Part shown: positions 61,077 to 64,000 of the stretch, piece by piece
Layout: every line of letters starts with the position of its first letter
Position numbering within the stretch: the stretch's first letter is position 1
Assembly: GCF_003314435.2 (NCBI RefSeq)
Contig: NZ_QNVY02000002.1
Location: forward strand, 62,001 to 126,000
Direction of reading: 5' to 3'
DNA length: 64,000 nucleotides
DNA from: Flavobacterium petrolei
GTDB taxonomy: Bacteria > Bacteroidota > Bacteroidia > Flavobacteriales > Flavobacteriaceae
Made by a program: the position numbers and the translations under genes
The notes under the pieces: model-generated
Told to the model about the DNA's origin: nothing
The model's input: only the letters and a program-made list of their open reading frames with translations
Database searches by the model: none

Positions 61077-63290
61077 ATGAAAAGTTTCATTTTAATATTA
61101 GTGACCCTTTTTGGGGTGTCTTCCTATGGCCAAATCCAAAAAGGAAAAGTCTTGGATAGTGATGGTAATCCTGTTGAAAATGCTTATTTGGTGAATACAA
61201 ATTCTGAAAGCCATGCTCACACGAATGAATTTGGGTTGTTCAGTTTGGATAAAACGCTTTTAGGAGACGTTATCAAAATAACCGCTTTAGGATATAAAAA
61301 GTCAAATTACACGATTGTTTCTTCGGATGATATAATCATTCTTGAAGATGATATATTTAGATTAAATGAGATAGTAATCCAACCGAAACTTTCGGCTATG
61401 AATGTTATTTCAAAAATAGATTTGCAAACCACTCCAGTGAATTCTTCTCAGGAAATTCTTAGAAAAGTTCCTGGATTATTCATCGGGCAACATGCCGGCG
61501 GAGGAAAAGCAGAGCAAATATTTTTGAGAGGATTTGATATCGATCACGGAACAGATATAGCCATTTCAGTAGATGGAATGCCAGTGAATATGGTATCACA
61601 CGCACATGGTCAGGGTTATGCCGATTTGCATTTTGTCATCCCGGAAACAGTAGAAAAAATAGATTTTGGAAAAGGAACGTATTATGCCAACAAAGGGGAT
61701 TTTGCTACGGCAGGATACGTTGCTTTCCAAACTAAAGATAAAATAGAAAAAAGCAGTATTGGTGTCGAAGTAGGTCAATTCAACACGCTGAGAACAGTAG
61801 GACTTTTTAATCTTTTGGGCAACCAAAAAACACAAAGTGCCTACATTGCCACAGAATATATCTTGACTGATGGTCCGTTTGATTCTCCCCAAAATTTTAA
61901 CAGAATCAACTTGTTAGGGAAATATTCAGCTATATTAAGTGACAATAGTAAGTTTTCAATCTTGGCTTCTCGCTTTTCCAGCAAATGGGACGCTTCGGGA
62001 CAAATTCCGCAACGTTTGATTGATAACGGAACAATTTCGAGATTTGGAGCTGTTGATGATACCGAAGGCGGAAATACATCGCGAACCAATTTTAATGCGA
62101 GTTTGAGAAAACCAATTGATGAAAATACATTTTTGAAAGCGAATGCTTTTTATTCGAATTACCAATTTGAATTGTACTCAAATTTTACGTTCTTTTTAGA
62201 TGATCCTATAAACGGAGACCAAATCAAACAAAAAGAAAATCGCGATATCTATGGAATGAATGCGGAGTTGAATAAGAAGACGAAAATAAATGATACTGAT
62301 GTTTTGTTACAATTTGGAACTGGTTTTCGTGCCGATGCGACAACTGATACAGAGCTTTCACATACTTTAAACAGAAGAACGGTTCTTGAGAATATAAAAT
62401 TGGGTGATATTGATGAGTCTAATTTGTTTACGTATTTGAATTCCGAATTCAATTTTGGAAAACTTATGATTAATCCTGCCATTAGATTGGATTATTTCAA
62501 ATTTAATTATCAGGATAAATTAATGGAGAATTACAAAACACAATCGGAATCCAAAGTTAAGTTTTCACCAAAATTGAATTTCATTTATTCGCAAAATAAC
62601 AATTTGCAGTTTTTTATAAAATCAGGAATGGGTTTTCATTCAAATGATGCTCGTGTAGTGGTTCAAAACAATGGAAAACAGATTTTACCAACGGCAATAG
62701 GAACGGATGTTGGTACCATTTGGAAACCATTTCCTAAGTTGATTGTGAATTCAGCATTATGGTATTTGTTTTTGGAACAGGAGTTTGTTTATGTGGGAGA
62801 TGCCGGAATTATTGAGCCAAGCGGAAAATCAAAACGTATGGGAGCAGAGCTTGGATTGCGTTACCAATTGAACGATTGGTTGTATTTTGATGCGGATGCA
62901 AATTATACGTATGCCAGAAGCATTGATGAACCAAAAGGTCAGGATTACATTCCGTTAGCACCAGATTTTACTACAACCGGAGGATTAAGTTTCCAAAAGG
63001 TGAATGGTTTTTCAGGAGGAATTAGGTATCGTTATTTAAAAAACCGCCCGGCAAATGAAGATAATTCTATTGTTGCCAAAGGCTACTTTATTTCGGATTT
63101 AAATGTTAATTATCAATATAAGAATATCAATTTTGGAATTGCAGTAGAGAATATTTTTGATACTGTATGGAACGAAACGCAATTTGCCACTGAATCTAGG
63201 CTTCAAAATGAACCTGAAAGTGTCGAAGAAATTCATTTTACTCCAGGAACGCCTTTCTTCATGAAAGGAAAAATTACCTATACATTTTAA
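61077..63290 (+). CDS. TonB-dependent receptor with carboxypeptidase-like N-domain
   Basis: Outer-membrane active transporter of 737 residues. After the signal (MKSFILILVTLFGVSSYGQ) comes a CarboxypepD_reg-like domain (GKVLDSDGNPVENAYLV, NEFGLFSLDKT), then the plug (SSQEILRKVPGLFIGQHAGGG, IFLRGFDIDHGTDIAISVDGMPVN) and a 22-strand barrel ending in TPFFMKGKITYTF. The plug holds a His-rich stretch, SHAHGQGYADLHF, and the N-domain has SESHAHTNEF, so a metal or metal-bound substrate is possible. There is no SusD partner and no N-terminal signalling domain. It follows the TPR gene by 3 bases. Confidence 0.94.
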   Translation: MKSFILILVTLFGVSSYGQIQKGKVLDSDGNPVENAYLVNTNSESHAHTNEFGLFSLDKTLLGDVIKITALGYKKSNYTIVSSDDIIILEDDIFRLNEIVIQPKLSAMNVISKIDLQTTPVNSSQEILRKVPGLFIGQHAGGGKAEQIFLRGFDIDHGTDIAISVDGMPVNMVSHAHGQGYADLHFVIPETVEKIDFGKGTYYANKGDFATAGYVAFQTKDKIEKSSIGVEVGQFNTLRTVGLFNLLGNQKTQSAYIATEYILTDGPFDSPQNFNRINLLGKYSAILSDNSKFSILASRFSSKWDASGQIPQRLIDNGTISRFGAVDDTEGGNTSRTNFNASLRKPIDENTFLKANAFYSNYQFELYSNFTFFLDDPINGDQIKQKENRDIYGMNAELNKKTKINDTDVLLQFGTGFRADATTDTELSHTLNRRTVLENIKLGDIDESNLFTYLNSEFNFGKLMINPAIRLDYFKFNYQDKLMENYKTQSESKVKFSPKLNFIYSQNNNLQFFIKSGMGFHSNDARVVVQNNGKQILPTAIGTDVGTIWKPFPKLIVNSALWYLFLEQEFVYVGDAGIIEPSGKSKRMGAELGLRYQLNDWLYFDADANYTYARSIDEPKGQDYIPLAPDFTTTGGLSFQKVNGFSGGIRYRYLKNRPANEDNSIVAKGYFISDLNVNYQYKNINFGIAVENIFDTVWNETQFATESRLQNEPESVEEIHFTPGTPFFMKGKITYTF

Positions 63291-63324
63291 ATACCACATT
63301 AAGATTTGTTGTTTATTTGTTTGG

Positions 63325-63361
63325 AAGCCTGGCATTTTCATAGTGTCAGGTTTTCTTTTTT
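63325..63361 (+). terminator. Probable terminator after the TonB-dependent receptor
   Basis: CCTGGCA pairs with TGTCAGG with one G-T wobble around a 9-base loop, followed by a T-rich run. Weaker than the other terminators here. Confidence 0.65.
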
Positions 63362-63433
63362 ATTTAACTACTGTTTAACTAAAAATTGCTTTGATAAAAC
63401 AAATTTTTATCTAATTTTATAAAAAATTCAAAT

Positions 63434-64000
63434 ATGAAAAATGTATTATTGCTAGCCAGCTGCGCTTTGTTATTGTTCAGTTGTAAAAATCAGGCACAAC
63501 CTCAAAAATCAGAAACCAATATGAGCACACCATTAGTAGCTAAAGAAACGATTTATCAGTTTAAAGTAGAAGATTTATCAGGAAAGAGTTTTGATTTTGC
63601 TTCTTTGAAAGGTAAAAAAATCATAATTGTCAATACTGCTTCTAAATGTGGGAATACACCACAATACAAAGACTTAGAAGCAACCTATAAGGAATACAAA
63701 GACAAAGGGTTAGTAATTGTAGGTTTTCCAGCTAATAATTTTGCTTCGCAAGAGCCTGGAACCAATGAAGAAATCGCTACTTTCTGTCAAATGAATTACG
63801 GAGTAACTTTCCCAATGATGGATAAAATTTCTGTAAAAGGAGATGATATGGCGGCTATTTATCAGTTTTTGACTCAAAAATCTAAAAATGGCTTACAAGA
63901 TTCGAAAGTAGAATGGAATTTTCAAAAATACCTAATTAATGAAAACGGAGAATTAGAAAAAGTTATTTCTCCGCAAACTTTAGTAACAGATCCAGAAGTA
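63434..64000 (+). CDS. Glutathione peroxidase family lipoprotein, 3' end cut by window
   Basis: Peroxide-reducing enzyme; 189 residues are visible and the frame runs off the window. The signal MKNVLLLASCALLLFSC gives a lipidated Cys17, so it is placed outside the inner membrane. The catalytic Cys72 is in IIVNTASKCGNTPQY (a Cys type, not selenocysteine). The Gln/Asn segment is FPANNFASQEPGTNEEIATFC and the Trp is in KVEWNFQKYLI. From known Cys-type enzymes, thioredoxin is a more likely reductant than glutathione. A TTTG-N18-TAATTTTA stretch upstream may be the promoter. Confidence 0.92.
   Translation, partial: MKNVLLLASCALLLFSCKNQAQPQKSETNMSTPLVAKETIYQFKVEDLSGKSFDFASLKGKKIIIVNTASKCGNTPQYKDLEATYKEYKDKGLVIVGFPANNFASQEPGTNEEIATFCQMNYGVTFPMMDKISVKGDDMAAIYQFLTQKSKNGLQDSKVEWNFQKYLINENGELEKVISPQTLVTDPEV

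Overview
The window looks like chromosomal DNA of a Flavobacteriaceae member, most likely Flavobacterium. The DNA is strongly A/T-rich. Several genes have the Bacteroidetes-type promoter (TTG, 19-20 bases, then TAnnTTTG). There is a type IX secretion (T9SS) sorting domain, a Bacteroidetes-type RNA polymerase omega subunit, and the order bamD-rpoZ-coaBC-DUF4835-recN. I see no rRNA, tRNA, CRISPR array, transposase or prophage module.

Layout. 1-4400: end of apt, an unlisted 46-residue gene (505..645, minus), a BlaI-type repressor with an M56 membrane peptidase behind three phased operator copies, and an MFS transporter. 4491-9360: DUF1684, TatD, TcdA, a HAD phosphatase, DUF2911 and a luciferase-like oxidoreductase. 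9461-16795: fumC, small conserved genes, ligA with a hairpin over its start, and a 5'-nucleotidase split over two genes. 16843-24672: dapA, then bamD, rpoZ, coaBC, DUF4835, recN and fabV. 24800-36919: a glycosyltransferase, coaE, an RprX/RprY-like two-component pair, acyl-ACP thioesterase, miaA, a K+ channel, a DnaQ/GIY-YIG fusion, YggS, DUF1015, 3-hydroxyacyl-CoA dehydrogenase and a Gfo/Idh/MocA oxidoreductase. 37064-46677: pcm, an HTH-Fic protein, smpB, outer-membrane and housekeeping genes, an M1 peptidase and agmatine deiminase. 46862-49355: a choice-of-anchor I lipoprotein and N-carbamoylputrescine amidase.

The accessory part is 49567-63290. A membrane-anchored AraC-type regulator is divergent from a four-gene exported-protein operon (51033-56795): a small T9SS-sorted protein, a barrel-like protein, an 809-residue tail-fibre-like coiled-coil protein built from near-identical DNA repeats, and a 735-residue glycine-rich protein. 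Next, an ECF sigma/anti-sigma pair is divergent from two genes that each encode half of a DUF4331 protein, followed by a TPR lipoprotein and a TonB-dependent receptor. A sigma-W-like promoter candidate lies in front of the first DUF4331 gene. These two clusters are the best candidates for undescribed systems. The window ends inside a glutathione peroxidase lipoprotein gene.

Three palindromic interspersed elements (10901, 15901, 30535) share conserved ends and have different hairpin cores. Names come from motif reading and memory of families. No database search was possible.
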